Source: CAIXSE01 sp040769125 (GTDB lineage: Bacteria; Actinomycetota; Thermoleophilia; UBA2241). Taken from it: 64,000 bases of DNA. Location of the stretch: positions 496,001-560,000 of the forward strand of contig JAXGLO010000001.1 in assembly GCA_040769125.1 (NCBI GenBank), read 5' to 3'. Made by a program: the position numbers and the translations under genes. This document shows positions 1 to 8,458 of this stretch, in pieces (the stretch's first letter is position 1; each line of letters begins with the position of its first letter). Below the pieces are notes generated by a model. That model had not been told where the DNA came from, ran no database searches, and was given only the letters and a program-made list of their open reading frames with translations.

Positions 1-872
1 TGGTCCTCGGCCACGAGGTCACCGGCGACGTCGTCGAGGTGGGCGAGGACGTCGCGGGGCTCAAGGTCGGCGATCGGGTTTTCGCCACGCACCACGTGCC
101 CTGCGGCGAGTGCCTCGAGTGCCTGCGTGGCCACGAGACCGCCTGCCGGACGTTCCAGGAGGTCAACAACTTCACGCCCGGCGGGTTCTCCGAGTACCTG
201 CGGGTCAGCGGCCGCAGCGTTCGCACCGGGATTCTGCGGCTGCCCGACGAGGTCTCCTACGAAGTGGGCACCTTCGTGGAGCCGCTGGCGACGACGGTGC
301 GGGCTCTGCGGACGATCGGCCTTCGACCGGGCGACAGCCTGCTGATCTACGGCGCGGGGCTCGCCGGCATCCTCTTCGTGAAGCTCGCCAGGGCGCTCGG
401 CGTCGGCACGGTCGCCGTCGCCGACATCGACGAGTATCGCCTGGAGATGGCGCGGGCGGCGGGCGTCGATCTTGCGGTCCCCGCCGCTCTCGACGTGCCG
501 CGCCTCTTCGTCGAGCACGACGGGCGGCTCGCCGACAAGGTGATCATCTGTACCGGCGCGGGCAGCGCCGCCGAGGCGGCCCTGCGGAGCGTCGGCCGCG
601 GCGGCACCATTCTCTTCTTCGCCGTGGGTCGTCCGGGCGAGACCCTGGCCGTCGACTTCAACCCCTTCTGGCGCAACGACGTCAGCTTGCGCACCTGTTA
701 CGGGGCGGCGCCGCTCGATAACTGGCAGGCGCTCGAGCTGCTGCGCCGCGGTGTCGTGCAGGTCGACGACATGATCACACACCGCTTCCCGCTCGAGCAG
801 ATCGGCGAAGCCTTCAGGACGGCCGCACGTCCCAGCGAGTGCCTCAAAGTGCTCGTCGAGCCGGGGCGCTGA
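1..872 (+). CDS. Zinc-dependent alcohol/polyol dehydrogenase (5'-truncated)
   Basis: The reading frame is already open at base 3 (VLGHEVTGDVVEVG), so the gene starts upstream of the window. The GHE segment carries the active-site histidine and glutamate of medium-chain zinc dehydrogenases. The following CGECLECLRGHETAC supplies the four cysteines of the structural zinc lobe. A Rossmann domain follows, with a GAGLAGI nucleotide-binding turn and an acidic residue (ADIDEY) after the second strand, which in this family favours NAD(H). It resembles sorbitol, threonine or galactitol dehydrogenases oxidising a secondary alcohol in the cytosol. The exact substrate cannot be told from the sequence. 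Confidence 0.85.
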   Translation, partial: VLGHEVTGDVVEVGEDVAGLKVGDRVFATHHVPCGECLECLRGHETACRTFQEVNNFTPGGFSEYLRVSGRSVRTGILRLPDEVSYEVGTFVEPLATTVRALRTIGLRPGDSLLIYGAGLAGILFVKLARALGVGTVAVADIDEYRLEMARAAGVDLAVPAALDVPRLFVEHDGRLADKVIICTGAGSAAEAALRSVGRGGTILFFAVGRPGETLAVDFNPFWRNDVSLRTCYGAAPLDNWQALELLRRGVVQVDDMITHRFPLEQIGEAFRTAARPSECLKVLVEPGR

Positions 873-976
873 GGAGCGGGCGTCGCGCGATTCCCGGCGG
901 CCGCCGGTTAATGAGTTGTGTGCGAAGTGAATAGCATGAAAAACAAAGCGGAGATCGCTTGTCATCGGAGGAGCTT

Positions 977-1393
977 GTGGGACGCAGGAAGATCCACATC
1001 ACGGAGAGCGACAGAGATAGGCTGGCAGGGCTGATCAACGCGGCCGAGGCCTTCGGCGAGTACGGCCCGGTCGATCTGGCGTCGCTCAGAGAAGAGCTGG
1101 ACAGAGCGGTGATCGTTGCTGCATCCGAGATCCCGGCCAACGTCGTGACCATGAACTCGCGGCTGCTCTTGCGCAACGTGGACACCTCGGAGGAGATGGA
1201 GTGTTCGCTGGTGTTCCCCGAGGACGCCGACATGTCGTCGCGGGCGATCTCGGTACTTGCCCCTGTCGGCATGGCCATCCTGGGGTACGCCGAGGGCGAT
1301 GTGATCGACTGGCCGGTCCCGTCAGGCATTCGCCACTTCATCGTTGAGAGGATCCTGTACCAGCCGGAGGCCGCGGGCGACTACGACCTGTAA
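977..1393 (+). CDS. Rnk/GreA-GreB C-terminal domain regulator
   Basis: A 138-residue protein that resembles nucleoside diphosphate kinase regulator (Rnk): a short helical N-terminal part, then the GreA/GreB FKBP-like C-terminal domain (about residues 50-130). Visible features are the region ITESDRDRL, a strand pair around AVIVAA and VVTMNSRLLL, and the closing motif VLAPVGMAILGYAEGDVIDWPVPSG. Family members bind RNA polymerase in the secondary channel. I chose the GTG at 977 because GGAGG lies 5 bases upstream; a TTG at 959 has no ribosome-binding site. Convergent with the ZIP transporter downstream. Confidence 0.8.
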   Translation: MGRRKIHITESDRDRLAGLINAAEAFGEYGPVDLASLREELDRAVIVAASEIPANVVTMNSRLLLRNVDTSEEMECSLVFPEDADMSSRAISVLAPVGMAILGYAEGDVIDWPVPSGIRHFIVERILYQPEAAGDYDL

Positions 1394-1506
1394 TGCCGGT
1401 CGGCTTCGCGGTGCGACGTATCCGGGGTGTATGCGAGCTTGCCGCCGAGCCGGCAGCTTGTTGAGCGCCTCCCTGCGGTGAACGCAGTGACTGCCGTCCC
1501 GGCCGC

Positions 1507-2319
1507 CTACCCGAGGGCCACGTCGAGAGTCATCATGACCGCGAAGCCGACTATGGCGGCCATCGTCGCGAGATCGGAGTGGTGGCCGCGCTGCGACTCC
1601 GGAATGAGCTCCTCGACGACGACGAAGATCATAGCGCCGGCGGCGAAGGCGAGAGCGTAGGGCAGTAGCGCCGCGACGTGCACGACCGCGGCTGCTCCCA
1701 CTACAGCCGCCGCCGGCTCCACGGCTCCCGAGATCTGGCCGTACCAGAAGCTGCGCCATCGTGAGAGCCCCTCCCGCCGCAGCGGCATCGATACCGCTGT
1801 GCCCTCGGGGAAGTTCTGGATACCGATGCCGATGGCGAGAGCGATGGCGGCTCCCAGGCTGGCGGCGGGGGCGCCGGCCGCTGCCGCGCCGAAGGCGACG
1901 CCGATCGCCAGCCCCTCCGGGATGTTGTGGATGGTAATGGCCAGTACGAGGAGGATGCTGCGCTGGAGCTGCGTCTTGGGGCCCTCCGCCTCGGTGATGG
2001 GGAGCCCGAGATGAAGGTGTGGCAGGAAGCGATCGACCAGGCGGAGGAAGATCCCGCCGCAGAGGAAGCCCACGACCGCCGGCATCCAGGCGGGGACGTC
2101 GGCGCTCTCCTCGGCGAGCTCGATCGCCGGCGCCAGCAGCGACCAGTAGCTGGCGGCGATCATGACGCCGGCCGCGAAGCCGAGCATGGCGTCGAGCAGG
2201 CGCTGGCTGAAGTCGCGCCTAAGGAACACAAGCGCTGCCCCGGCGGCGGTGAGCCCCCACGTGAAAGCGGTGCCCAGGAGCGCCTGGAGCACCGGGTCAA
2301 GTTCGCTCAGCCAGTTCAC
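1507..2319 (-). CDS. ZIP-family divalent metal transporter
   Basis: A 270-residue membrane protein with about eight hydrophobic helices. The ZIP signatures are clear: HNIPEGLAIGVAFG in helix IV and QNFPEGTAVSMPLR in helix V, which in the family form the binuclear metal site in the membrane. The variable loop between helices III and IV contains HLHLG, a small histidine cluster. It most resembles the GufA/ZupT branch that imports zinc, iron or other divalent cations into the cytoplasm. It stands alone, facing away from the Dabb gene. Confidence 0.88.
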   Translation of the reverse strand: MNWLSELDPVLQALLGTAFTWGLTAAGAALVFLRRDFSQRLLDAMLGFAAGVMIAASYWSLLAPAIELAEESADVPAWMPAVVGFLCGGIFLRLVDRFLPHLHLGLPITEAEGPKTQLQRSILLVLAITIHNIPEGLAIGVAFGAAAAGAPAASLGAAIALAIGIGIQNFPEGTAVSMPLRREGLSRWRSFWYGQISGAVEPAAAVVGAAAVVHVAALLPYALAFAAGAMIFVVVEELIPESQRGHHSDLATMAAIVGFAVMMTLDVALG

Positions 2320-2432
2320 GGCGGTGTTCTACCCCGTGAGTGCCCTGTTCAACACCGCGACCGCACGGTGTAAGGTGTGCTTTCGTCGGCACAGGCCGCT
2401 ACAGATTCACGCATCCTCAAGGAGCGCCCAAC

Positions 2433-2735
2433 ATGGTGAAGCACATCGTCTTCTGGACCCTGCGGGAGTCGGCCGGCGGCCGGACCGCCGCCGAGAACGC
2501 CCGCGAGATCAAAACACGGCTCGAGCGGCTCAACGGCCGCATTCCCGGCCTCGTGCATCTCGAGGTCGGCATCGACTTCTCGCGCGGAGATGCCTCTGCC
2601 GACGTAGCCCTCTACTCCGAGTTGACCGATCGCGAGGCGCTCCAGGGGTACCGGGGTCACCCGGAGCACGTCGCGGCCGTCCAGTTCATCAACACGGTGT
2701 GCGCTACGCGGATGGTCGCCGACTACGAGGTGTAA
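2433..2735 (+). CDS. Stress-responsive A/B barrel (Dabb) domain protein
   Basis: A 100-residue protein opening MVKHIVFWTLRE, the typical first strand of the dimeric alpha/beta-barrel Dabb family, with VHLEVGIDFSRG and the C-terminal HPEHVAAVQFI as further family-like blocks. AAGGAG at 2419-2424 sits 8 bases before the ATG, deciding the start against a longer frame from 2340. Members are small cytosolic proteins of mostly unknown function, some of them cyclases or monooxygenases. No specific reaction can be assigned here. Confidence 0.8.
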   Translation: MVKHIVFWTLRESAGGRTAAENAREIKTRLERLNGRIPGLVHLEVGIDFSRGDASADVALYSELTDREALQGYRGHPEHVAAVQFINTVCATRMVADYEV

Positions 2736-2786
2736 CCCCAGGGAACGGTTTCGCCGGTCATCTCACGGAAGGGAGGGCACGCTCTC

Positions 2787-5360
2787 ATGACGCGTGTCGC
2801 CGCTAGTGAGCGCCTGGGGCTCTCGTCCGCCGAGGCGGCGCAGCGCTTCGCGGCGGACGGACCCAACGAGCTGCCGACGGCCCGGAAGCGTAACATCCTG
2901 CAGCAGATCCTCGCCGTCCTCAGCGAGCCCATGCTCCTCCTGCTCGTCGGCGCCGGCACGGTCAACTTCGTGCTGGCGGAGCCGCTGGACGGCGCCGTCC
3001 TCATGTCGTTCGTCCTGGTCGTGATCGCGATCGAGGCCTACCAGGAGCACAAGACCGAGAACGCGCTGGCGGCCTTGCGCGACCTCTCTTCGCCGCGGGC
3101 GCTCGTGGTGAGGGACGGCCAGCGTATGAGGATCCCCGGCCGGGAGGTCGTGTGTGGGGACCTTGTCCTCCTGGCGGAGGGCGACCGCGTGCCGGCGGAC
3201 GCGCAGCTTCTCGAGTGTGAGAACGTCTCCGTCGACGAGTCAGCTCTCACCGGTGAGTCGGTGCCCGTGCGCAAGTGCCGCTGCGCGCCGGAGGGGCCGG
3301 TGGAGGAGCTTGCGCGTCCCGGCGGCGACGGTACGTCGTGGGTGTTCTCGGGCACGCTGATCGTCAAAGGTCAGGGCCTCGGCCTCGTCGCCCAGACCGG
3401 CGCCGGCACCGAGCTGGGCCGGATCGGCAAGGCCCTCCGCGCGATCGAGATAGAGCGCACGCCGCTGCAGCGCGAGATCGATCGTCTTGTGCGCACCATC
3501 GCCGTGCTCGGCCTTGCCGCGGCGGCACTGGTCGTGGTCGTCTACGGCCTCACGCGCGGCAACTGGCTTGAGGGCCTCCTCGCCGGCATTGCGACGACGA
3601 TGGCGATGCTGCCCGAGGAGTTCCCGGTCGTGCTCACCGTCTTCCTTGCGCTCTGCGCCTGGCGTCTCTCGCAGAAGCATGTGCTCACGCGCCGCTCGCC
3701 GGTGCTTGAGACGCTCGGCTCGGTGACGGTGCTGTGCGTCGACAAGACCGGAACCCTGACCCAGAACCGCATGACCGTGCGGGAGCTCGTCGTGGACGGC
3801 GAGGTGTACCGTATCGACGAGGGGCGGCTGCCGGAGCGCTTTCACGAGATCGCCGAGTTCGCCGTGCTCGCCTCGCCGGTCGATCCCTTCGACCCAATGG
3901 ACACGGCGTTCAAGGCGCTCGGCGAGCACTACCTGGCCGACACCGAACACCTCCACGCCGACTGGGTCCTCCAGCGCGAGTACCCTCTCTCCGAAAAGAT
4001 GCTCGCGCTCTCGCACGTCTGGCGCTCGCCCGACAGCAACCACTACGTGATTGCCGCGAAAGGCGCGCCCGAGGCGATCGCCGACCTCTGTCACTTCGAC
4101 GAGGCGCGGCTGGCCGCGCTGATCACTCAGGTCGAAGCCGCGACCGCCGACGGGTTGCGCGTCCTCGGCGTGGCCCGTGCGGGCTTCAGCCTCGCCGACG
4201 GCCTCCCCGCGGAACAGCACGACTTCGAGTTCGAGTACATCGGCCTGGTCGGCCTGCAGGACCCTGTGCGCCTCGGCGTCGCGGAGGCGGTCGCCGAGTG
4301 CGGCCACGCCGGCGTTCGCACAGTGATGATCACCGGCGACTATCCAGGAACGGCGCTCGCCATCGCCCGCGAGATCGGGTTTGGCCACGCCGATGGCTGC
4401 ATCACCGGCCCCGAGCTTGAGATGATGACCGACGACGAGCTGGCCGGCCGCATCGGCGCGGTGAATGTCTTCGCCCGCATGGTGCCGGAGCAGAAGCTGC
4501 GGCTGGTTCGTGCGCTCAAGGCGAACGGCGAGGTCGTCGGCATGACCGGCGACGGCGTCAACGACGCCCCCGCCCTGCGCGCGGCGGACATCGGCATCGC
4601 CATGGGCGCGCGCGGCACCGACGTGGCGCGCGAGTCGGCCGCGCTCGTCATCACCGACGACGACTTCGGCTCGATCGTCGGCGGCGTGCGGGAGGGGCGC
4701 GGCCTCTTCGACAAGTTGCGCAAGGCGATGTCCTACATCATCGCCGTGCACGTCCCGATCGCCGGCATGTCCCTCATCCCCGTCTTCGTGAAGGGCTGGC
4801 CTCTGGTGCTGCTGCCGATCCAGATCGCCTTCCTCGAGCTGATCATCGATCCGGCCTGCTCGGTTGTGTTTGAGGCGGAGCAGACCGACCCCGAGACGAT
4901 GAGCCGCCTGCCGCGACGCCCGGGCGCGCCCATGTTCGGGCGGCGGGTGCTCATGATCGCCGCTCTGCAGGGCGTCTCGGTGCTCATGGCGGTCTTCGCC
5001 GTGTACCTCTGGGGGATGCTGATCGGACGCACCGACGACACCGTTCGCTCCCTGACGTTCGCGACGCTGGTCGTCGGCAATCTCGCGCTGATCCTCGTCA
5101 ACCGCTCGTGGCGGCTCAGCATTGCGCGGGCCATCGTCGAGCGGAGGAACCCCACGCTCCCCTGGATCCTCGGCGTCGCGGCGCTGTGCCTCGTGTTCCT
5201 GCTCAGCGTGCCGGCGCTGCGCGACGCGTTCTCCTTCGGCGCGATTACGCTGCTCGACGCCGGTGTGGCGGTGCTTGCCGGCTTAGCCGGCGTCGCGTGG
5301 TTCGAGGCGTACAAGGCCGTGACGAGCCGGAGCCGCGGTCGAGCCGGTGCAGTGTATTGA
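2787..5360 (+). CDS. P-type cation-transporting ATPase (P2-like)
   Basis: 857 residues with the full P-type ATPase order: an N-terminal cation ATPase domain, actuator motif TGES (about residue 155), membrane segment with PEEFP (about 276), phosphorylation motif DKTGT (Asp about 319), nucleotide-binding domain with KGAPE, hinge motif GDGVND (about 588), and C-terminal membrane helices. The N-terminus (SSAEAAQRFAADGPNELP) is typical of Ca2+/Mn2+ and H+ pumps. The usual Ca2+-pump PEGLP is PEEFP, so cation specificity is uncertain. There are no N-terminal CxxC metal domains, which argues against a P1B heavy-metal pump. A GGAAGGGAGGG purine tract precedes the ATG. Confidence 0.92.
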   Translation: MTRVAASERLGLSSAEAAQRFAADGPNELPTARKRNILQQILAVLSEPMLLLLVGAGTVNFVLAEPLDGAVLMSFVLVVIAIEAYQEHKTENALAALRDLSSPRALVVRDGQRMRIPGREVVCGDLVLLAEGDRVPADAQLLECENVSVDESALTGESVPVRKCRCAPEGPVEELARPGGDGTSWVFSGTLIVKGQGLGLVAQTGAGTELGRIGKALRAIEIERTPLQREIDRLVRTIAVLGLAAAALVVVVYGLTRGNWLEGLLAGIATTMAMLPEEFPVVLTVFLALCAWRLSQKHVLTRRSPVLETLGSVTVLCVDKTGTLTQNRMTVRELVVDGEVYRIDEGRLPERFHEIAEFAVLASPVDPFDPMDTAFKALGEHYLADTEHLHADWVLQREYPLSEKMLALSHVWRSPDSNHYVIAAKGAPEAIADLCHFDEARLAALITQVEAATADGLRVLGVARAGFSLADGLPAEQHDFEFEYIGLVGLQDPVRLGVAEAVAECGHAGVRTVMITGDYPGTALAIAREIGFGHADGCITGPELEMMTDDELAGRIGAVNVFARMVPEQKLRLVRALKANGEVVGMTGDGVNDAPALRAADIGIAMGARGTDVARESAALVITDDDFGSIVGGVREGRGLFDKLRKAMSYIIAVHVPIAGMSLIPVFVKGWPLVLLPIQIAFLELIIDPACSVVFEAEQTDPETMSRLPRRPGAPMFGRRVLMIAALQGVSVLMAVFAVYLWGMLIGRTDDTVRSLTFATLVVGNLALILVNRSWRLSIARAIVERRNPTLPWILGVAALCLVFLLSVPALRDAFSFGAITLLDAGVAVLAGLAGVAWFEAYKAVTSRSRGRAGAVY

Positions 5361-5417
5361 GGAAGGGCGAATGCGCCGCCCTCAAGGCGGCCGGCTGCGA
5401 GGGGGCAGTGAGCGTCG

Positions 5418-5930
5418 TCAGTACTCGATGCCGGCGCGTGCTGCCGCGCCGTGCCGGTAGTAGTGCTTGACCTCGCGCATCTCCGTGACGAGGTCGGCGC
5501 TGTCGAGCACCACCGCCGGCGCCCAGCGGCCGGTGAGGACGAGGTCGACATGCTCCGGCCGTTCATCGATGAGATCGAGGCAGTCGGCCTGGGTGAGCAG
5601 GTCGAACCAGAGAGCGACGTCGATCTCGTCGAGCACGACGACGTCGTAAGCCCCTGAGCGCAGGGCCGAGCGGGCCCGGTCGAAGCCGCGGAGTGCAGCC
5701 TGGGAGCGGCTGTCTCCGTTCCCTGAGGACCGCGCCTTTGCGCCCCCGAACTGCTCGACCTCGATGAGGTCGTTGCTCGCGATGGCAGCGACTTCGCCGC
5801 AGGAGCGATCCTTCATGAACTGACCGATGAACACGCGCTTTCCGTGGCCCGCGGCGCGAAGAGCGAGCCCGAACGCTGCCGTGGTCTTCCCCTTGCCGTC
5901 GCCGGTGTACACGTGGATGTGGCCTGACAT
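5418..5930 (-). CDS. cobO: Cob(I)alamin adenosyltransferase, CobO/BtuR type
   Basis: A 170-residue P-loop protein with GDGKGKTTAAFG at residues 10-21, the CobA/CobO/BtuR signature, and VVLDEIDVAL as Walker B. It transfers the adenosyl group of ATP to cob(I)alamin, forming adenosylcobalamin. The start is the ATG at 5930 behind GGGAGGG; the upstream open frame lies in the riboswitch leader. A cobalamin riboswitch immediately precedes it, so expression is probably repressed by adenosylcobalamin. The context of a nearby corrinoid importer and corrinoid-protein methyltransferases fits a scavenging and maturation role. Confidence 0.92.
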   Translation of the reverse strand: MSGHIHVYTGDGKGKTTAAFGLALRAAGHGKRVFIGQFMKDRSCGEVAAIASNDLIEVEQFGGAKARSSGNGDSRSQAALRGFDRARSALRSGAYDVVVLDEIDVALWFDLLTQADCLDLIDERPEHVDLVLTGRWAPAVVLDSADLVTEMREVKHYYRHGAAARAGIEY

Positions 5931-5949
5931 CACTGCATCCCTCCCTCGA

Positions 5950-6112
5950 GGTTCGCGACAGTGGTTCCCGGCAGCGGTCTCCTGGCTTCCGCTTCGTCCT
6001 ACTTGCCGCGCCTTCCCACCTGTAGGGCAGTGGCCAGCGTGCGGTGTTCGTCGGCGGTCACAGTTGCGGGGCAGCACCGGTCTCGCACCGGTTTCCGGAA
6101 GTTGCCGAGATA
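5950..6112 (-). promoter_or_regulatory. Cobalamin (AdoCbl) riboswitch upstream of cobO
   Basis: Read on the minus strand, the leader contains GGAAACCGGTGCGAGACCGG followed by TGCCCCGCAACTGTGA (around 6098-6056), then GGGAAGGCGCGG and finally the B12 box GAAGCCAGGAGACC (5989-5976). These are the conserved core segments of cobalamin riboswitches in the correct order. The element ends about 20 bases before the cobO ribosome-binding site, so control of translation initiation is plausible. Boundaries are approximate. Confidence 0.93.
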
Positions 6113-6291
6113 ATACTTCTCAACACTAGCAGTGCGGCAGCCAGTGCGTCAACAGAAGCACAGCATTTCGATGACGGATCTGGAGATCGTGCTCTGGTCG
6201 CGAATCAGGTTGATCTGGCGAGGAGCCACGTGAGCTGCGGTCGACAATCCGGCGATTGACAGCGGAAAGGACAACGATAAGACTTGGCAGT

Positions 6292-6783
6292 ATGCTCCGC
6301 CACCTTGCAGACCACGCCAGCTCCGTCGAGGAGACCTTTGCAGCCCGCGGCATCGCGCTCACGCGCCAGCGGCTCGCGATCTGGAAGCACTTCTCGGAGT
6401 CGAGCCGTGCGGCCACCATTGGCGAGGCCGCCGAAGCTCTTAAACCGGCGGGTATCGGCCAGGCCACCGTGTACCGCACTGTCAATCTTCTCGCTGAGCT
6501 GGGGTTGCTCGTGCGCATCCAGGACAGGAGCGGTGAGGTCTGTTATACGGCCACGCGGATCGGCCACAATCACCCGCTGATCTGCGGGATCTGCCGCAAG
6601 GTCGTTGACTTCAGCGGCGACGGCGATCTCGCCTACCTCGAGAAGCAGCTCGAGCGAGAGACGGGGTTCGCCATCTACGGACACCATCTGGAGGTGTACG
6701 GCGTGTGCCCGGGCTGCAGGAAGGACGCCCGCGGCGACAAGCCGGGAGCCGGCGACGCTGCAGAAGCCAAGCCTCCGGCGTGA
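6292..6783 (+). CDS. Fur-family metal-responsive transcriptional regulator
   Basis: 163 residues. The winged helix (ALTRQRLAIWKHF to GQATVYRTVNLLAELGLL) is the Fur/Zur/PerR DNA-binding domain. It is followed by a dimerisation half with the metal ligands HNHPLICGICRK, HHLEVYGVCPGC and a second CxxC. Paired CxxC motifs normally hold structural zinc. The ATG at 6292 gives a family-length N-terminus; a TTG at 6256 is possible, and neither has a strong ribosome-binding site. The gene overlaps the next gene by 4 bases and heads the corrinoid/iron importer genes, so it probably controls them. Whether it senses Fe, Zn or Mn cannot be read from sequence. Confidence 0.87.
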   Translation: MLRHLADHASSVEETFAARGIALTRQRLAIWKHFSESSRAATIGEAAEALKPAGIGQATVYRTVNLLAELGLLVRIQDRSGEVCYTATRIGHNHPLICGICRKVVDFSGDGDLAYLEKQLERETGFAIYGHHLEVYGVCPGCRKDARGDKPGAGDAAEAKPPA

Positions 6784-7508
6784 CCAGCGCTGCGGAGCTA
6801 GTCACGGAGGGCGACTCGTCCGTCGCCGGCCGCCGCTTCTTCTGTTCATGGAGCGGCGGCAAAGACGCCTACCTCGCTTTCGCCCGGTCCGTCGCCGCCG
6901 GCGGCCTGCCGGAGGCGCTGGTCTGTATGCTGCACGAGAGCGGGGAGGTGAGCCGCGGCCACGGACTGCCGCTCGCGCTGCTCGAAGCGCAGGCCGCGGC
7001 GCTGGGCGTGAAGCTCGTCACACGGGCGACTACCTGGGACGACTACGAGGCGACCTTCATCGGGGTGCTGCACGAGCTGCGCGCCGCGGGCGTGGAGGCC
7101 GGCGTCTTCGGTGACATCGACCTGGAGCCGCACCGCGAATGGGTCGAGCGCGTCTGCAGGGTTGCCGGCCTGAGCTGCCACCTTCCGCTCTGGAAGGAGC
7201 CGCGTCGGGCGCTCGTCGCCGAGCTCATCGCCGGCGGCGTCCGTGCCACGGTGGTGGCCGTCGACGCCGCCCGGCTGGGCCCGGAGCTGCTCGGCCGTGA
7301 GCTGAACGATGATCTCGTGGCCGAGCTGGAGGCGGCCGGCTGCGACGTCTGCGGCGAAGAGGGCGAGTTCCACACGATGGTCACCGGGGGGGCGCTCTTC
7401 GCCGTCCCCGTCGCGCTGAACTGGAGAGGCGTCACCGAGCGCGAGGGGCACCGGGTGCTCGAACTCGAGCCCGTTTCATCACGACGAAAGGAGTACAGAA
7501 GGACATGA
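6780..7508 (+). CDS. Dph6-like ATP pyrophosphatase (PP-loop, COG2102-type)
   Basis: 242 residues beginning at a GTG that overlaps the fur stop (GTGA). Residues near 22-28 form the PP-loop SWSGGKDA, the hallmark of N-type ATP pyrophosphatases, and CGEEGEFHTMV near the C-terminus is the second family signature of diphthine-ammonia ligase-like proteins. Bacteria lack diphthamide, so the real substrate differs. The gene is locked between fur and the importer lipoprotein by 4-base overlaps on both sides, which suggests a role in handling the imported corrinoid or metal. That role is inference. Confidence 0.82.
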   Translation: MTSAAELVTEGDSSVAGRRFFCSWSGGKDAYLAFARSVAAGGLPEALVCMLHESGEVSRGHGLPLALLEAQAAALGVKLVTRATTWDDYEATFIGVLHELRAAGVEAGVFGDIDLEPHREWVERVCRVAGLSCHLPLWKEPRRALVAELIAGGVRATVVAVDAARLGPELLGRELNDDLVAELEAAGCDVCGEEGEFHTMVTGGALFAVPVALNWRGVTEREGHRVLELEPVSSRRKEYRRT

Positions 7509-8458
7509 CCACCACCCGTTCCCGCCGCGGATTCTTCGCGGCCGCGATGCTCATTGCGCTGCTGCTGGCCGCCGTCACCCTGGCCGCCTGTGGCTCGGGC
7601 GGCGAGGCCACCAGCTCCCCGTCTGCCTCGCCCAGCCCGATCGCTGCGATCGACGACACCGGCGCCGTCGTAGCCTTGCCCCAGCCGGCAGAGCGCATCG
7701 TCAGCCTCGCGCCGGCCAACACCGAGATCGCCTTCGCTGTGGGCGCGGGCCCCAAGATGGTCGCCGGTACCAGCTACGATGACTACCCCGCAGAGGCCAG
7801 GGCTCTCCCCAAGATCGGCGACTTCTCCAATCCGAGCGTCGAGAAGATCGCGTCGTTCGAGCCCGACCTCGTCCTTGCGGCCGGCGGCATTCAGCAGAGC
7901 CTGCGGAGCAAGCTCGAGAAGCTGGGCATGCAGGTCTACGTGGTCGATCCGAAGTCCTACGCGGACGTCATCAAGGGCGTGGAGCAGATCGGGCTCCTTG
8001 CGGGGACGTCGGTCGAGGCGCAGAAGGTCTCGCAGGCGATGGCCTTCGCCCGTGACGATGTCGCGGCCATGGCCGCATCGCTCGACAAGCCGACCGTCTT
8101 CCTCGAGATTTACAACGAGCCGCTGATGACCGCGGGCAAGGGCACCTTCATCAACGACATGATAACGATCGCCGGCGGCGTCAACCTGGGAGCTACCGCC
8201 GGTGAGGGCTTCCCCAACTTCAGCACCGAGGTGCTCTTCAAGTCCGACCCGGACGTCTACATCGCCGACTCCGGCTCCATGAGCAAGCCCGGCGCGATCG
8301 CCAAGCGCTCCGGTTTCCGCGAACTCACGGCCGTCAAGGAGGGTCGCGTCTTCGTCATCGACGACAACCTCATCGCGCGGCCCGGCCCGCGGCTCGCCGA
8401 CGGTCTGCGCGAGCTCGTGGCGATGATCCACCCGGAGGCGGGGTCGCCCGCGCCGTGA
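7505..8458 (+). CDS. ABC importer substrate-binding lipoprotein, BtuF/FepB-like
   Basis: 317 residues. The N-terminus is a lipoprotein signal (basic RSRRGF, hydrophobic LIALLLAAVTLA, lipobox LAAC). The mature part is a class III binding protein: RIVSLAPANTEIAFAVG begins lobe 1, and DLVLAAGGI and VYVVDPKSYADVIKGVEQIG follow, with a long backbone helix. This fold binds cobalamin, haem or ferric siderophores outside the membrane. It overlaps the pyrophosphatase gene (ATGA) and the permease gene (GTGA). Cobalamin is favoured because of the nearby riboswitch-controlled cobO, but an iron chelate is not excluded given the Fur neighbour. Confidence 0.87.
   Translation: MTTTRSRRGFFAAAMLIALLLAAVTLAACGSGGEATSSPSASPSPIAAIDDTGAVVALPQPAERIVSLAPANTEIAFAVGAGPKMVAGTSYDDYPAEARALPKIGDFSNPSVEKIASFEPDLVLAAGGIQQSLRSKLEKLGMQVYVVDPKSYADVIKGVEQIGLLAGTSVEAQKVSQAMAFARDDVAAMAASLDKPTVFLEIYNEPLMTAGKGTFINDMITIAGGVNLGATAGEGFPNFSTEVLFKSDPDVYIADSGSMSKPGAIAKRSGFRELTAVKEGRVFVIDDNLIARPGPRLADGLRELVAMIHPEAGSPAP

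Noticed and set aside
3240..4751. 503-codon open frame on the minus strand across the P-type ATPase gene
   Set aside because: It is an antisense shadow of a high-GC gene: rich in His, Arg and Asp, no recognisable domain, and the plus strand has a full P-type ATPase.
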